A stretch of 64,000 nucleotides of DNA from Acidobacteriota bacterium (GCA_021813745.1 JAKAJO010000051.1:30370-94369); one strand, 5' to 3'. Positions 34,955 through 44,828 are shown, counted from the stretch's first letter. Translations and numbers: made by a program. Notes: a model not told the origin generated them from the sequence alone.

Positions 34955-36157
34955 TTAAGGTGAGGCGTTCGTGTCCAGGTGCTGCGGGGTGACTTCATCG
35001 CCCTGATCGGGACGGCGCAGAGTCACCGGCGTGGTGTGATGGAGCTTTCTAAACATATCAAGGGCCTTCGCCTGTGCTTGCCTGTCTCCGGCAGCGTGAT
35101 CGGCCTGGGCCAAGCGATACCAGGCAACTTCATCGTCCGGGCGAATCCTGGTTGCGCGTTCGAGCAGTGTGACGGCCTTTTGCGGATTCTGATTCTCAAG
35201 CTCGATGCCGCCAAGGCCGACGAGCGCCTCCTCGAAATCGGGATATCTCTTGAGGAGTTCCTCATACTGGGCGCGGGCTTCATTGGTTTTCCCCACCTCA
35301 GCGTTCAGGTTGGCAAGTTCGTAGCGCGCGTTGCCGTTGTCAGGATCGATGGCGAGCTCGCTGGTAAACTCCTGCATCGCGATATCGCGCTCTTCAGGCT
35401 TTTGCGTTGCATTGAACTGGTCGAGGGCTACGCGCCCCAACCGGTAGTGGATGCCGGGCCGATGCGGATCGATGGCGAGAACGTGCTTATACGCGTCGAT
35501 GGCTGCGCGGTAGTTGTTCTGGCTCTCATTGGCTTCGCCCTGAGCCTGCAGCATCCAGACGGAGCCGGGCGCCTTGTCATGGAGGCGCTCCATGATGATG
35601 TAGGCGTAGCTTCCATAGGTGCGACCGGTGTGGTAGAGAACTTCGGGATCGTCGGGGTAGATGCGGTTGAGTTCGAGAGCTGTCTCCACCGCGTCCGCGT
35701 CGCGGCCTATTCCGCTGTACGCCCGCAAAAGCTGCAAACCGCACATCCGTCGCGCGTCGCGATCGGCAGACTGTTTGAATCCACGCTCGAGGTACGGGAG
35801 GGCTTCGTCGTACCGGCTCATCTCTGCCAGGGAGAGCCCCAGCAGGGTGTCAAGGCGAGGCAGCGAAGGCTTGAGTTTCAGCGCGGTGCGGATCTGCTGA
35901 ATGGCGGGATCGAATTTGCGTTCTTTGAAGTAAATGGCGCCCAGGGTGGCGTGGACCTCCGCGACACTGGGTGCAAGCTTTTCGAGCTTCACGAAGTTCT
36001 CTTCCGCGACGGGGTAGTTGCCTTGCGCCATGGCCTGTTGCCCTTCGGAGGCATAGCGGGCGGCGAGTTCGTCGTCAGAGGCCTGAGCGTGGGCCATCGG
36101 AACGGAAAGCAAGAGGCTGGCTACGATGCACGAAAAGATGGCAGAGCGAGGAGTCAT
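34955..36157 (-). CDS. Exported tetratricopeptide-repeat protein
   Basis: The 400-aa protein has a signal peptide (SAIFSCIVASLLLSVPMAHAQ) and about eight TPR units spread through residues 40-370, such as QAMAQGNYPVAEENFVKLEKLAP, AAIDAYKHVLAIDPHRPGIHY and ALVGLGGIELENQNPQKAVTLLERA. TPR arrays bind protein partners, so a scaffold role in the periplasm is likely. I use ATG 36157; an ATG six residues earlier (36175) is equally possible. It lies downstream of the TonB receptor but behind a terminator, so the two may be expressed differently. Confidence 0.82.
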   Translation of the reverse strand: MTPRSAIFSCIVASLLLSVPMAHAQASDDELAARYASEGQQAMAQGNYPVAEENFVKLEKLAPSVAEVHATLGAIYFKERKFDPAIQQIRTALKLKPSLPRLDTLLGLSLAEMSRYDEALPYLERGFKQSADRDARRMCGLQLLRAYSGIGRDADAVETALELNRIYPDDPEVLYHTGRTYGSYAYIIMERLHDKAPGSVWMLQAQGEANESQNNYRAAIDAYKHVLAIDPHRPGIHYRLGRVALDQFNATQKPEERDIAMQEFTSELAIDPDNGNARYELANLNAEVGKTNEARAQYEELLKRYPDFEEALVGLGGIELENQNPQKAVTLLERATRIRPDDEVAWYRLAQADHAAGDRQAQAKALDMFRKLHHTTPVTLRRPDQGDEVTPQHLDTNASP

Positions 36158-36175
36158 ATGCTGAATGTAAATCAC

Positions 36176-36215
36176 GAAAAGAAAACTCCGCCACGCTGAG
36201 ACCGCATGGCGGAGT
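36176..36215 (-). terminator. Rho-independent terminator of the TonB receptor gene
   Basis: On the minus strand ACTCCGCCA pairs with TGGCGGAGT across a 13-base loop, followed by TTTTCTTTTC. It lies about 20 bases past the receptor stop and just before the TPR gene. Confidence 0.85.
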
Positions 36216-36237
36216 GGAGGTTGTGAGCAGTTCCTGA

Positions 36238-39200
36238 TCAGAAGGTCAGCTTGCCGCTGATCTGGAGAATGCGCGATGCGCCTGCTCCTGTGATGAGACC
36301 AGCGGTTGAGCTGCCTACAGCGTTTGAGATTGTGGTGCCGCCACCGGAACCGTTGCCGATGAGGCCGCCCACGATGCCTGAGTACTGGTGATGGTTAAAG
36401 GCGTTGAAGGCATCGAGATTCATCTTGAACCTCACATTCTCGGCGATGGTGAAGCTCTTTCCGATACCCATATCCCAATTGTTGATGCCCGGCTGACGGA
36501 GGAAGTTACGGGTTGTGTTTCCAAAGACGCCGATGGCAGGCTGTGTAAAGCAGGCCATGTTGATGCGCTGGAACTTCTGGGTGAGGTTGCTGTGAACGTT
36601 GCAGCCCGACACGGCGTTGGCGCGCTGGAACTGTGAGTCGAGGAGTCCGGCGTTATCGCTGGCCGTGATGCTCATGGGGAAGCCGGACTGGAAGGTTACG
36701 ATGCCGGTGGTTTCCCAACCGCCTATCGCCATGTCTGCCAGTCGGCCGACGCTGTTGAGCATCTTCTTGCCACGGCCAAACGGAAGCTCATAGATGTAAC
36801 TGGCGACGAAGCGTTGATTGACATCGAAGTCCGACGGGCCGTAGTCGAGGTTGGGGTCGTGGTTGTTCATGAAGCCCTGGTAACCGGCTCCCGTGGCGCC
36901 CACACCAGCGGCTGCGGACTTGTCGTCCTTGCTGCTGGCCCAGGTGTACACCGAAGTGAGTGCCATGTCGCCAGCGCGATGTTCGAGCTTGACGTTCATC
37001 GCGTTGTAGTGCGAGTAACCATGGAAGTCGCTATCGATGTAGAAGCCATTGAAGTTGACATAAGGCAAGCGAGTGTTGGTGGGGCAATCGTGCGTCACAT
37101 CATTTGGATTTGCCTGGCAGTAGGGCAGGTTTGCGGCCGTGATCGGATACGGCTGCGCAATGTTTCGCCGATCGAGGAGGTGCACGGCGTGCGTGCCGAT
37201 GTAGTTGACTTCAACCGTCGTGTTTGGTGCGAGCTCCCGTTCGAGAGAGGCCGTCCAGGACTCGACGTAGGGGTCAAGCGGATTTTCCGACTCGATCACA
37301 GCAATGAACGAAAGGGTCGAGACCGGGAAGGGAGTGAGCGTGCTGTAACTCGGGAACAGGTTGTTTCCGAACTTGGTAAGAGTTGGATCCTGTGTTGGGA
37401 CCAGGTTGTTGCGGATGCTGTAGGGATAGATGTCGGCCGAGTCGTCGATCTCGCGACCTTCATACGAGTCGAAGAAAATGCCGAATCCGCCGCGGGCAAC
37501 CATCTTGTTGTTCAGGCGGTAGGCCAGACCGAAACGCGGTGCAAAAGGCGTCTTGGGGCCGGGGCGGGGCACGGAGCCGCAATAGCGCAGAATAGTGCTG
37601 CCATTGCGGCCCACGCCGGGTGCAACACCATCGGTGGAGAGCCTGGGATCAGCGTAGCAAAGGCCGCCGCTCGGGTTGGTGGTGTCGAGCCAGAAGAAGT
37701 GATTCTGCGCTTCATAGGCTGCGGGGCGATAGTCCCAGCGCAGACCGATGTTGAGGGTAAGCTTCTGGGTTGCCTTCCAGTCGTCCTCGGCGTAAGGCGC
37801 GAAGTAGCCGAAGACGTGATCCTGAGGGTTACCTGCCTGATTCGTCGGGCTCAACGGACCGGGAACGAAGCCGGCGACGTTGTTGTAGTAACCGAGCATC
37901 ATATCTGCGACGGCGTTGCCGGTGCCGCAGAGTCCGGTTGGGTTGGGGCAGTTCGCCGAGTTAGTGGTGACGAGTTGGGAGTTGAATCCCCAGTCGCCGT
38001 AGAAGTCATCGTCGAGGTTGCGGACGAGGTGCCAATGCCGGTAGTCGACGCCGAAACCCAGCGTGTGACGGCCGCGCACAGAGGTGAATGAATCCGCAAA
38101 TTCCCATGCGGGGGAGTCGGAACCGGTGTAAGAGTTCACCGGGCCGCCACCGCTTGCGTATGTGGTCAGGCCCACATTCGGCCAGGTTTGCTGCAACGGG
38201 CCGAAGTGAGTAAAGACGCCTGTTTCGGCGAGCTGGGTGACCGCAGCGGCGCTAATCTGCGTTGCGCCTTGCGGGGCATAGGCATCCAGATAGCCAAAGC
38301 GGAAGTTGTTCACAGAGGTACTGCCAAGGCTGAGGGTGTGGGACAGCGTCCAGCTCTTTTCGTTCTCGTAGTACTGTTCCAGACCGTAATTGAGCGAGCC
38401 CGAGTTATAGAGGGTGCTGTTCTGGTACTTCGCGTAGGTGAAGCGGAAGAAGATGGAGCCGAGCCTGCCCAGCGCCTGATCAACGCGGTAGGTCTGCTGG
38501 TTGGTGTGGAGAGGCGAACCATAGGGCTGAATGAAGTTCGGAACGCCTTCTGCCTGGTTTTGCACCGTTGGCGTGGCCCAGAACTTATTGGCGATTGCCA
38601 CTTGCGCCAAGCGATTCGTGATATCCGACGCAGCGAGCTTATTGCCTGAGAATGACTGGCCAGTTGTCGGGTCGACGGGCATGCAGTTGTAGCCCAAGCT
38701 CAACAGCGCGGTACATTGCGGTGTCCCATAAGCCGGAAGTGGTCCGCCCGGGAGTGCGACGCCGCCCGTTGTGGGCAGAGCGGGATAGGTTTCTGCCGAG
38801 AAGTCGCCGGTAAGGACGGCAGGATTTGGCACGACTTCCGTCGCGAGTCCGCCGTTGTTGATGCGCCATCCTTCGTAGTTGGCCATCCAGAAGGTCCGGT
38901 TCAGGCCGTTGTAGATCTTGGGCAGGTAGACCGGGCCGTCGGCCACAAAGCCGAACTGATTCTGGCGCAGGATTGGATTGAAGGTTTTGGTACTGGTGAT
39001 GAAATTGTTGGCAGTTGGAAAGGGTAAGGCATCAAAAGCATCGTTGCGGTTGTTCTCAAAGATGGAACCATGGAGTTTGTTGGTGCCGGCTTTGCTGACG
39101 ATGTTGATCTGGCTGGCGCTGAAGCCGTATTCCGCAGAATATGTGCCGCTGGCGACCTTGAATTCCTGAATGGCGTCCTGCGAGAGGATGACCGCAGGCG

Positions 39201-39819
39201 TGACCAGAGCAGGGTCAGTGTTCACCAGACCATCGAGGGTGTAGTTATTGCCTTCAGGGCGGCCGCCGTTAATGCTGACCGCATTGCCTTCGCCCTGTCG
39301 CATGGCGCCCTGCTCACCACCGATGGTGACTGCACCCGCGGTGACCAGGAGGAGCTGCATAAAGTTGCGGCCATTGAGCGGGAGGTTTTCCACCTGCTGC
39401 TGACTGACCAGCGTCGAGAGCGCTTCGCTGTCGGTGTCGAGAGCCACGCCTTGCGCCGTGACGCTCATCGTCTCGGTGACTTCACCGGGCTTGAGGGTGA
39501 TGTTGACACGAACCTTCTGGTCCACTGTGAGTGTGAATCCACTGGTCACGGCCTTTTGGAACCCTTTGGCCACCGCGGTGACTGAGTAGGGACCTGGGAG
39601 CCGATCGGGAGCCTGGTAGTCGCCCGAGGAGCTGGTGACCGTCCGGAAAGCTACGTTGGTTGCTGTGTTTGTGACGGTGACTGATACCCCGGGTACAACA
39701 GCACCCGTACTGTCGGTCACCGTTCCAAGGATCGTGCCTGTCTGCCCCGCCTGTCCAAACAAGCTGGCTGCCGAGGTCAGAAGAATCATCAGGGTAAAAC
39801 CGAGCCGGAATGTGCGCAT
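36238..39819 (-). CDS. TonB-dependent receptor, Oar-like, with carboxypeptidase regulatory domain
   Basis: The 1,193-aa protein has a signal peptide, a carboxypeptidase-regulatory-like domain (about residues 26-105, GTILGTVTDSTGAVVPGVSVTV), a plug domain (ENLPLNGRNFMQLL and AVSINGGRPEGNNYTLDGL) and a long 22-strand-type barrel ending in the terminal phenylalanine (LQISGKLTF). These outer-membrane receptors import substrates with TonB energy; Acidobacteriota hold many of them beside glycoside hydrolase genes. AGGAGG precedes ATG 39819. It is divergent from the GH106 gene, so it probably takes up rhamnose-containing oligosaccharides; this is inference. Confidence 0.9.
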   Translation of the reverse strand: MRTFRLGFTLMILLTSAASLFGQAGQTGTILGTVTDSTGAVVPGVSVTVTNTATNVAFRTVTSSSGDYQAPDRLPGPYSVTAVAKGFQKAVTSGFTLTVDQKVRVNITLKPGEVTETMSVTAQGVALDTDSEALSTLVSQQQVENLPLNGRNFMQLLLVTAGAVTIGGEQGAMRQGEGNAVSINGGRPEGNNYTLDGLVNTDPALVTPAVILSQDAIQEFKVASGTYSAEYGFSASQINIVSKAGTNKLHGSIFENNRNDAFDALPFPTANNFITSTKTFNPILRQNQFGFVADGPVYLPKIYNGLNRTFWMANYEGWRINNGGLATEVVPNPAVLTGDFSAETYPALPTTGGVALPGGPLPAYGTPQCTALLSLGYNCMPVDPTTGQSFSGNKLAASDITNRLAQVAIANKFWATPTVQNQAEGVPNFIQPYGSPLHTNQQTYRVDQALGRLGSIFFRFTYAKYQNSTLYNSGSLNYGLEQYYENEKSWTLSHTLSLGSTSVNNFRFGYLDAYAPQGATQISAAAVTQLAETGVFTHFGPLQQTWPNVGLTTYASGGGPVNSYTGSDSPAWEFADSFTSVRGRHTLGFGVDYRHWHLVRNLDDDFYGDWGFNSQLVTTNSANCPNPTGLCGTGNAVADMMLGYYNNVAGFVPGPLSPTNQAGNPQDHVFGYFAPYAEDDWKATQKLTLNIGLRWDYRPAAYEAQNHFFWLDTTNPSGGLCYADPRLSTDGVAPGVGRNGSTILRYCGSVPRPGPKTPFAPRFGLAYRLNNKMVARGGFGIFFDSYEGREIDDSADIYPYSIRNNLVPTQDPTLTKFGNNLFPSYSTLTPFPVSTLSFIAVIESENPLDPYVESWTASLERELAPNTTVEVNYIGTHAVHLLDRRNIAQPYPITAANLPYCQANPNDVTHDCPTNTRLPYVNFNGFYIDSDFHGYSHYNAMNVKLEHRAGDMALTSVYTWASSKDDKSAAAGVGATGAGYQGFMNNHDPNLDYGPSDFDVNQRFVASYIYELPFGRGKKMLNSVGRLADMAIGGWETTGIVTFQSGFPMSITASDNAGLLDSQFQRANAVSGCNVHSNLTQKFQRINMACFTQPAIGVFGNTTRNFLRQPGINNWDMGIGKSFTIAENVRFKMNLDAFNAFNHHQYSGIVGGLIGNGSGGGTTISNAVGSSTAGLITGAGASRILQISGKLTF

Positions 39820-40412
39820 CGGTGGCCTCCTTTAGGGTTCCTTTTCTTTCAGTGCAAAGAGTTGAAGCGCTGCGCCACATGCGATGGTGATCAGGGAAAG
39901 ACGTCGAGCACACACCTACGCCGAAAGCACAGTTGTTCCAATGCCGCCCCACATTACGCATCGTTCAGAACCTGTGTCAAGAGAAAATTTAATTCTCATT
40001 TGAAATATTTCGAGACAGGCCAAGGAATGGGGTTCCGAACTGCAAAAACGCGGGTGTCGCCGGGGGATGAAGACTGGATTCCGGGGTCGAACGGCGGGAG
40101 AACAGCTCACACTTCGCGGGACTGAGAAGGTCTTCCTGGGAAGATTTTCGAGTCCGGGAAGCCGCCGGGAGGGGTGCAGGCTAATTCTGCATGGGCGGGA
40201 GCGCGGCGAACTGCATGGCGACTTGGGTTGCAAGACTTCGCGCTCGTGAAAATTCTAATAGAAAATCATTTCTATTCCGAATTCAGCATGTGGCGTGTTA
40301 ATGTTTCTCCGCTCTGCAATCCCCGCCCCAAGCGGTTTTGAGCGGAACAGCCGAAGGCTGGCTGCAATGCCCTCGTGCACGACAAAGGCTCTGACTACCC
40401 AGGAGAGATTCA
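39820..40412. other. Divergent control region, TonB receptor to GH106
   Basis: About 590 bases without a gene separate two divergent sugar-use genes. Part of it (39960-40010) is AT-rich. A perfect 8-bp inverted repeat is annotated separately at 40257-40276. No riboswitch fold was apparent. Confidence 0.45.
40257..40276. promoter_or_regulatory. Perfect 20-bp palindromic site AATAGAAA-N4-TTTCTATT
   Basis: Two 8-bp arms pair perfectly around ATCA, in an AT-rich stretch 137 bases before the GH106 start. The geometry suits a dimeric transcriptional regulator. No regulator gene lies next to it. Confidence 0.45.
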
Positions 40413-43400
40413 ATGAATAGAACGGCTGCAAAGTGGGCGATAACGACCCTGACGATACTTCTTTGCATTCCCGCGTCCCAAGGCCAGACGAAAGCAGATG
40501 CGCTCAAGAGCGGATTTGCGGACCCGCCGCAAAGCGCCAAGCCTCGCGTCTGGTGGCACTGGATGAATGGCAATATCACCAAGGAAGGAATCAAGCTCGA
40601 TCTGGACTGGATGCATCAGGTCGGACTCGGTGGATTTCAGAACTTCGATGCAGCCCTTTCTACTCCGCAGGTGGTGAAGGAGAGACTGGCCTACATGACG
40701 CCTCCGTGGAAGGACGCGTTCAAATATGCGATCGAGACGGGAACGCAACTGGGCATGGAGGAAGCAATCGCAGGCTCGCCGGGGTGGAGCGAGTCTGGCG
40801 GCCCGTGGGTGCCACCCTCCGAGGGCATGAAGAAGTATGTTTGGAGCGCGACAGTGGTGGAAGGCGGAAAGCCGTTTACTGGCACGCTAGTTCACCCACC
40901 GACCACGACAGGAGCTTTCCAGAATATCGGAATTCGCGATGCGCTGGGTGCTCCTCCCGGAGCCAAAAAGGCGCCCCAATTTTACACGGACTCAGTTGTG
41001 ATTGCTTATCGGCAGCCAGCGGATGATGTATCAATCGAAGACCTGCACCCAACGATCACAGTGAGCGGAGGCGATTTGAACCCCGCCATGTTGACAGACG
41101 GAGATCTGGAAAAGACGACGGGGGTGGCGATTCCTGCGGCGGGAGAGAAGTCGTGGATTCAATATGCATTCGACCGGCCGACGACCATTCGGGCACTGAC
41201 TCTTGTGTCCAAGGATCCGGACCGGATCGTGGCCATGGTGTATGGCATTGCCGCGCCCAAGAAGTCGCTTGAGGCCAGCGATGATGGCCAGACTTTCCGC
41301 GTGGTGGCAACGATGCCTCCGGGTGGGGCACCCGAGCACACGCTGTCGTTCCCCGCGGTGACGGCGAAGTATTTTCGCGTGACCTTCGAACGCACGCCGC
41401 CTCCGGCGCCGCCGGCGTGGGCCAAGGGACTTGATCCGAAATCCTTTGGGCTACGGCTGGGACCGACGCCGACCTCGTATCAGATTGCCGAATTAGTGCT
41501 GCATGCCGGAGCCCGCGTCAACGAATTTGAGGAGAAGGCCGCATTTACGCCGGAGCCGGATCTGTACAGCCTTGCAACGCCGCACGTGAGCGCCGAGGAA
41601 GCGGTGAAGCCAAGCGATGTGATTGACCTGACTTCAATGATGCGTCCGGATGGAAGCCTGAATTGGACCCCGCCGGCGGGTAAGTGGGTTGTGCTGCGGT
41701 TTGGCTATTCCCTGCTCGGCATCACGAATCATCCTGCGACGGCCGAAGCGACCGGGCTAGAGGTCGACAAGCTCAATCGCGCAGATGTGAAGCAGTACAT
41801 GGAGACGTATCTCAACAGCTACAAGGAGACCGTGGGGCCGGATCTAATCGGCAAGCACGGGATTCATTATGTGATCAACGACAGCTGGGAAGCGGGATCG
41901 CAGAACTGGACCGACGACATGATCCAGCAATTCAAAAAGCTGCGGGGCTACGATCCGATTCCATGGATGCCGGTGCTTACGGGGCAGGTTGTGCAGAGTG
42001 CCGAAGCGAGCGACCAGTTTCTGTGGGACTTCCGAAAGACAATCGCGGACTTGATTGCGAACGAGCACTACGGGCAACTGGAGACGACGCTGCATGAGTG
42101 GGGCATGGCCCACTATGGTGAGTCGCACGAGAGTGGACGCGCCTTTGTTGCCGATGGAATGGAAGTGAAGAAATTCAACGAAGTGCCGATGGGTGCGATG
42201 TGGACCCAGACGCCGGGAGTCAACAACGAGCAATACGGATACAACGCCGATGACCGCGAGTCTGCCTCCGTGGCGCACATCTACGGCCAGAACCTGGCAG
42301 CCGCAGAATCCATGACCGCAGCGGCGGCGCCCTGGGGATGGTGCCCTGCAACGCTGAAGCCAACTGCCGACCAGGAATTCCTGAACGGGATCAACCGCAT
42401 CGTGATTCATGAGTCGGCCCATCAACCGCTGATCGACAAGAAGCCTGGCTTATCGCTTGGGCCATTTGGTCAGTGGTTCAACAGGAATGAAACGTGGGCT
42501 GACGAAGCGGGTCCGTGGATCAAGTACCTGGCGCGCAACAGCTACATGCTGCAACAGGGACACTTTGGCGCAGATCTGGTTTATTTCTACGGCGAGGATT
42601 CAAACCTGACGGCCATCTACGCACACAAATCGCCGGAGGTGCCAGCGGGGTTCGGATTCGACTACATCAACGCCGATGCATTGATCCACGAATTAAGCGT
42701 GCGGGACGGTGACCTGGTAACTCCGGGTGGAATGGATTATCGGGTGCTTGGTCTTGCGCCTTACAGCCGTCACATGTCGCTGCCAGTTTTGCATGCGATT
42801 TACGCACTTGTTCAAAATGGGGCGACCGTGGCGGGAGCCAAACCGGAGAATGATCCAAGCCTTGCGGACAACGAGGCTGAGTTCCGCCGTTTGAGCGAAG
42901 AGCTTTTTGGCGATGGAACGGGCGTGCATCACGTGGGCAAAGGCACGGTTTATGCAGGCGAGGATCTTGGCGAAGTCTTCAAGGCAATCCATCTTGCGCC
43001 GGACTTTGACTACACGAAGTCAGAGAGCGATACGCGACTGGAGTTTGTCCATCGCAAACTGGCGGATGCTGACATCTACTTTGTGGACAACCGCGGCGAT
43101 CACGGCGCGAAGGTGAACGCGACCTTCCGGGTGACCGGAAAGGCACCGGAGCTATGGCGGGCCGAGACAGGGACGAGCGTACCAGCCTCTTACACGATTG
43201 CGGATGGAAGGACGACTGTTCCGCTCGATCTGGAGGCGTGGGGAACGGTGTTTGTGGTCTTCCGCAAACCGACGAAGGAGACCAGCCGCACTGTGCCTGC
43301 GCAGACGGAAAAGCAGCTGACGACAATTGAAGGACCTTGGAAGGTAACCTTCCCGCCGAACTGGGGTGCGCCGCCTTCCGTAACGCTCGACCAGCTTGCT

Positions 43401-43799
43401 TCGTGGACGGATAATTCGGAAACCGGCGTGAAGTACTTCTCCGGCACTGCGACCTACGACAAGACGGTGCAGGCGCCCAAGGGATGGTTCAGCAAAGGCG
43501 CCCACATCTGGATTGACTTGGGCGATGTGAAGAACCTTGCCGAGGTGACGGTGAACGGCAAGCCTCTGGGCATCGTGTGGCATGCGCCGTTCCGACTGGA
43601 TGCGACGGAAGCGATGCGGCCGGGAGCGAACGAAGTCTCGATCAAGGTGACTAATGCCTGGGTGAACCGGATGATTGGCGACCAGCAGCCGGGAGCAACC
43701 CAATACACGTTCACGACGGTGAAGCCGTATCATGCAGATTCGCCATTGATGCCTTCCGGTCTTCTGGGGCCGGTAGTGATCGATTCCGTTACGCAGTAG
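40413..43799 (+). CDS. Secreted alpha-L-rhamnosidase, GH106 type
   Basis: The 1,128-aa exported protein begins with a signal peptide ending near SQGQ and then the GH106 opening PRVWWHWMNGNITKEGIKLDLDWMHQVGLGGFQ. Further family blocks are NDSWEAGSQNWTDDMIQQF, GYDPIPWMP and ESHESGRAFVADGMEVKKF. A jelly-roll-like C-terminal module with VTVNGKPLGIVWHAPFRLDATEAM ends the protein. GH106 enzymes release L-rhamnose from plant polysaccharides, which fits rhaM a few kilobases away. A strong terminator follows, so it is transcribed alone. Confidence 0.85.
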   Translation: MNRTAAKWAITTLTILLCIPASQGQTKADALKSGFADPPQSAKPRVWWHWMNGNITKEGIKLDLDWMHQVGLGGFQNFDAALSTPQVVKERLAYMTPPWKDAFKYAIETGTQLGMEEAIAGSPGWSESGGPWVPPSEGMKKYVWSATVVEGGKPFTGTLVHPPTTTGAFQNIGIRDALGAPPGAKKAPQFYTDSVVIAYRQPADDVSIEDLHPTITVSGGDLNPAMLTDGDLEKTTGVAIPAAGEKSWIQYAFDRPTTIRALTLVSKDPDRIVAMVYGIAAPKKSLEASDDGQTFRVVATMPPGGAPEHTLSFPAVTAKYFRVTFERTPPPAPPAWAKGLDPKSFGLRLGPTPTSYQIAELVLHAGARVNEFEEKAAFTPEPDLYSLATPHVSAEEAVKPSDVIDLTSMMRPDGSLNWTPPAGKWVVLRFGYSLLGITNHPATAEATGLEVDKLNRADVKQYMETYLNSYKETVGPDLIGKHGIHYVINDSWEAGSQNWTDDMIQQFKKLRGYDPIPWMPVLTGQVVQSAEASDQFLWDFRKTIADLIANEHYGQLETTLHEWGMAHYGESHESGRAFVADGMEVKKFNEVPMGAMWTQTPGVNNEQYGYNADDRESASVAHIYGQNLAAAESMTAAAAPWGWCPATLKPTADQEFLNGINRIVIHESAHQPLIDKKPGLSLGPFGQWFNRNETWADEAGPWIKYLARNSYMLQQGHFGADLVYFYGEDSNLTAIYAHKSPEVPAGFGFDYINADALIHELSVRDGDLVTPGGMDYRVLGLAPYSRHMSLPVLHAIYALVQNGATVAGAKPENDPSLADNEAEFRRLSEELFGDGTGVHHVGKGTVYAGEDLGEVFKAIHLAPDFDYTKSESDTRLEFVHRKLADADIYFVDNRGDHGAKVNATFRVTGKAPELWRAETGTSVPASYTIADGRTTVPLDLEAWGTVFVVFRKPTKETSRTVPAQTEKQLTTIEGPWKVTFPPNWGAPPSVTLDQLASWTDNSETGVKYFSGTATYDKTVQAPKGWFSKGAHIWIDLGDVKNLAEVTVNGKPLGIVWHAPFRLDATEAMRPGANEVSIKVTNAWVNRMIGDQQPGATQYTFTTVKPYHADSPLMPSGLLGPVVIDSVTQ

Positions 43800-43814
43800 T
43801 GAAATGGCAACAAG

Positions 43815-43854
43815 GGTCCGGGAAGCGATGCAGTGGCTTCCCGGACCTTTTTTA
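43815..43854 (+). terminator. Rho-independent terminator of GH106
   Basis: GGTCCGGGAAGC, nine-base loop, GCTTCCCGGACC, then TTTTTTATTT, beginning 16 bases after the stop codon. Confidence 0.93.
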
Positions 43855-43873
43855 TTTGCCGACAGACTACCCC

Positions 43874-44470
43874 TCAATCGTCGGCATGCTGGTGCCGACC
43901 CTCTGCCAAGTCAGCCGGGAGGGTTTGAATCTCAAGATCGACGCTGGCGATCTCTGTTGCGCAGGTTTCAGCCCGATGCATTGTGCACTGACAAAGATCG
44001 GTGAAGAGACGGTGTGCCTGCGCGCTCAGTTCCAATCCTGCGCTGACGAGGATGCCATAGATTTCCAGGCAGTGACGGCGCTCAAATTCGAAAAGCAGCG
44101 TCAGCTGGCCCTCCTCATTTGCGCCGCGACTGAGGACCCAGCCGCCGGATCCGAGAATTGCGCCGGTGAGGTTCTTTCCAAGGGCGCCTGGCTCCTGAGT
44201 GGAAAGAGCCTTCATTTCCATGGCCCAGGGGATCACCGCAAGCGAAGGAAGATTCCGGGATGGCACTTGTTGAACCACACCAATCCTATCGGCCTCTGCG
44301 CGCCATCTCTTGAAGATTTCGCGAGGTGGTGCTGCGAATGACGCGTTCTGAGACAGTGCAAGCCGTCGCAGCGGAAGTGTTGGACCGATGCCGGCAAGCG
44401 ATCTGCAGCATGCTGAGGAGACATCAAATGATGTAAGTTGGAAGATACCCATGATTGTTGGCAGTGGCAT
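43874..44470 (-). CDS. Uncharacterised protein, start uncertain
   Basis: I do not recognise a family, but the minus strand here looks coding: residues about 50-180 read as a compact alpha/beta protein (REIFKRWRAEADRIG, SLAVIPWAMEMKALSTQEPG, GQLTLLFEFERRHCLEIYGILV). The ORF reaches 44470, which would overlap the start of acpS by 20 bases; the first 30 residues look poor, so the true start is probably further inside (around 44350 or the ATG at 44221). It lies tail to tail with GH106. Confidence 0.5.
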   Translation of the reverse strand: MPLPTIMGIFQLTSFDVSSACCRSLAGIGPTLPLRRLALSQNASFAAPPREIFKRWRAEADRIGVVQQVPSRNLPSLAVIPWAMEMKALSTQEPGALGKNLTGAILGSGGWVLSRGANEEGQLTLLFEFERRHCLEIYGILVSAGLELSAQAHRLFTDLCQCTMHRAETCATEIASVDLEIQTLPADLAEGRHQHADD

Positions 44471-44828
44471 CGATCTCGTTGAGATTCAGCGCATCGAGCG
44501 GAGCATCGCTCGCTATGGAAGTCGATTTCTGAATCGCGTTTTCACAACAGGAGAACAAGCATATTGCCTGAAGAAGCGGGCTTCTGCCGAGAGCTTTGCA
44601 GCTCGATTTGCGGCCAAGGAGGCTGCCGCGAAAGCTCTTGGAACCGGGATTAGCCGGGGTGTGTCATGGCTGGAGATTGAAGTGGTGCGCCTGCCGGGTC
44701 AGCGGCCCGCAGTGGTGTTTCATGGACGCGCAAATGAGAGGGCGATCCGGCTGGGCGTGCAACGATCCGCGCTTTCGATCACCCATACAGATGACGTGGC
44801 CATGGCCAGTGTTCTGCTGGAGGAATGA
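44451..44828 (+). CDS. acpS: Holo-[acyl-carrier-protein] synthase
   Basis: The 125-aa enzyme moves 4'-phosphopantetheine from CoA to the serine of acyl carrier protein. The metal aspartate lies in GSGIDLVEIQRIERS and the glutamate in FAAKEAAAKALGTGI; ALSITHTDDVAMA closes the fold. ATG 44451 begins the conserved strand directly, so I drop the 21 extra residues in the track. No fatty-acid genes are adjacent. Confidence 0.93.
   Translation: MIVGSGIDLVEIQRIERSIARYGSRFLNRVFTTGEQAYCLKKRASAESFAARFAAKEAAAKALGTGISRGVSWLEIEVVRLPGQRPAVVFHGRANERAIRLGVQRSALSITHTDDVAMASVLLEE

Noticed and set aside
34979-36199. 406-aa plus-strand ORF
   Set aside because: Antisense of the TPR protein; no ribosome site and no recognisable domain.
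36814-38091. 425-aa plus-strand ORF
   Set aside because: Antisense of the TonB receptor; Val/Gly/Glu-rich shadow typical of high-GC genes.
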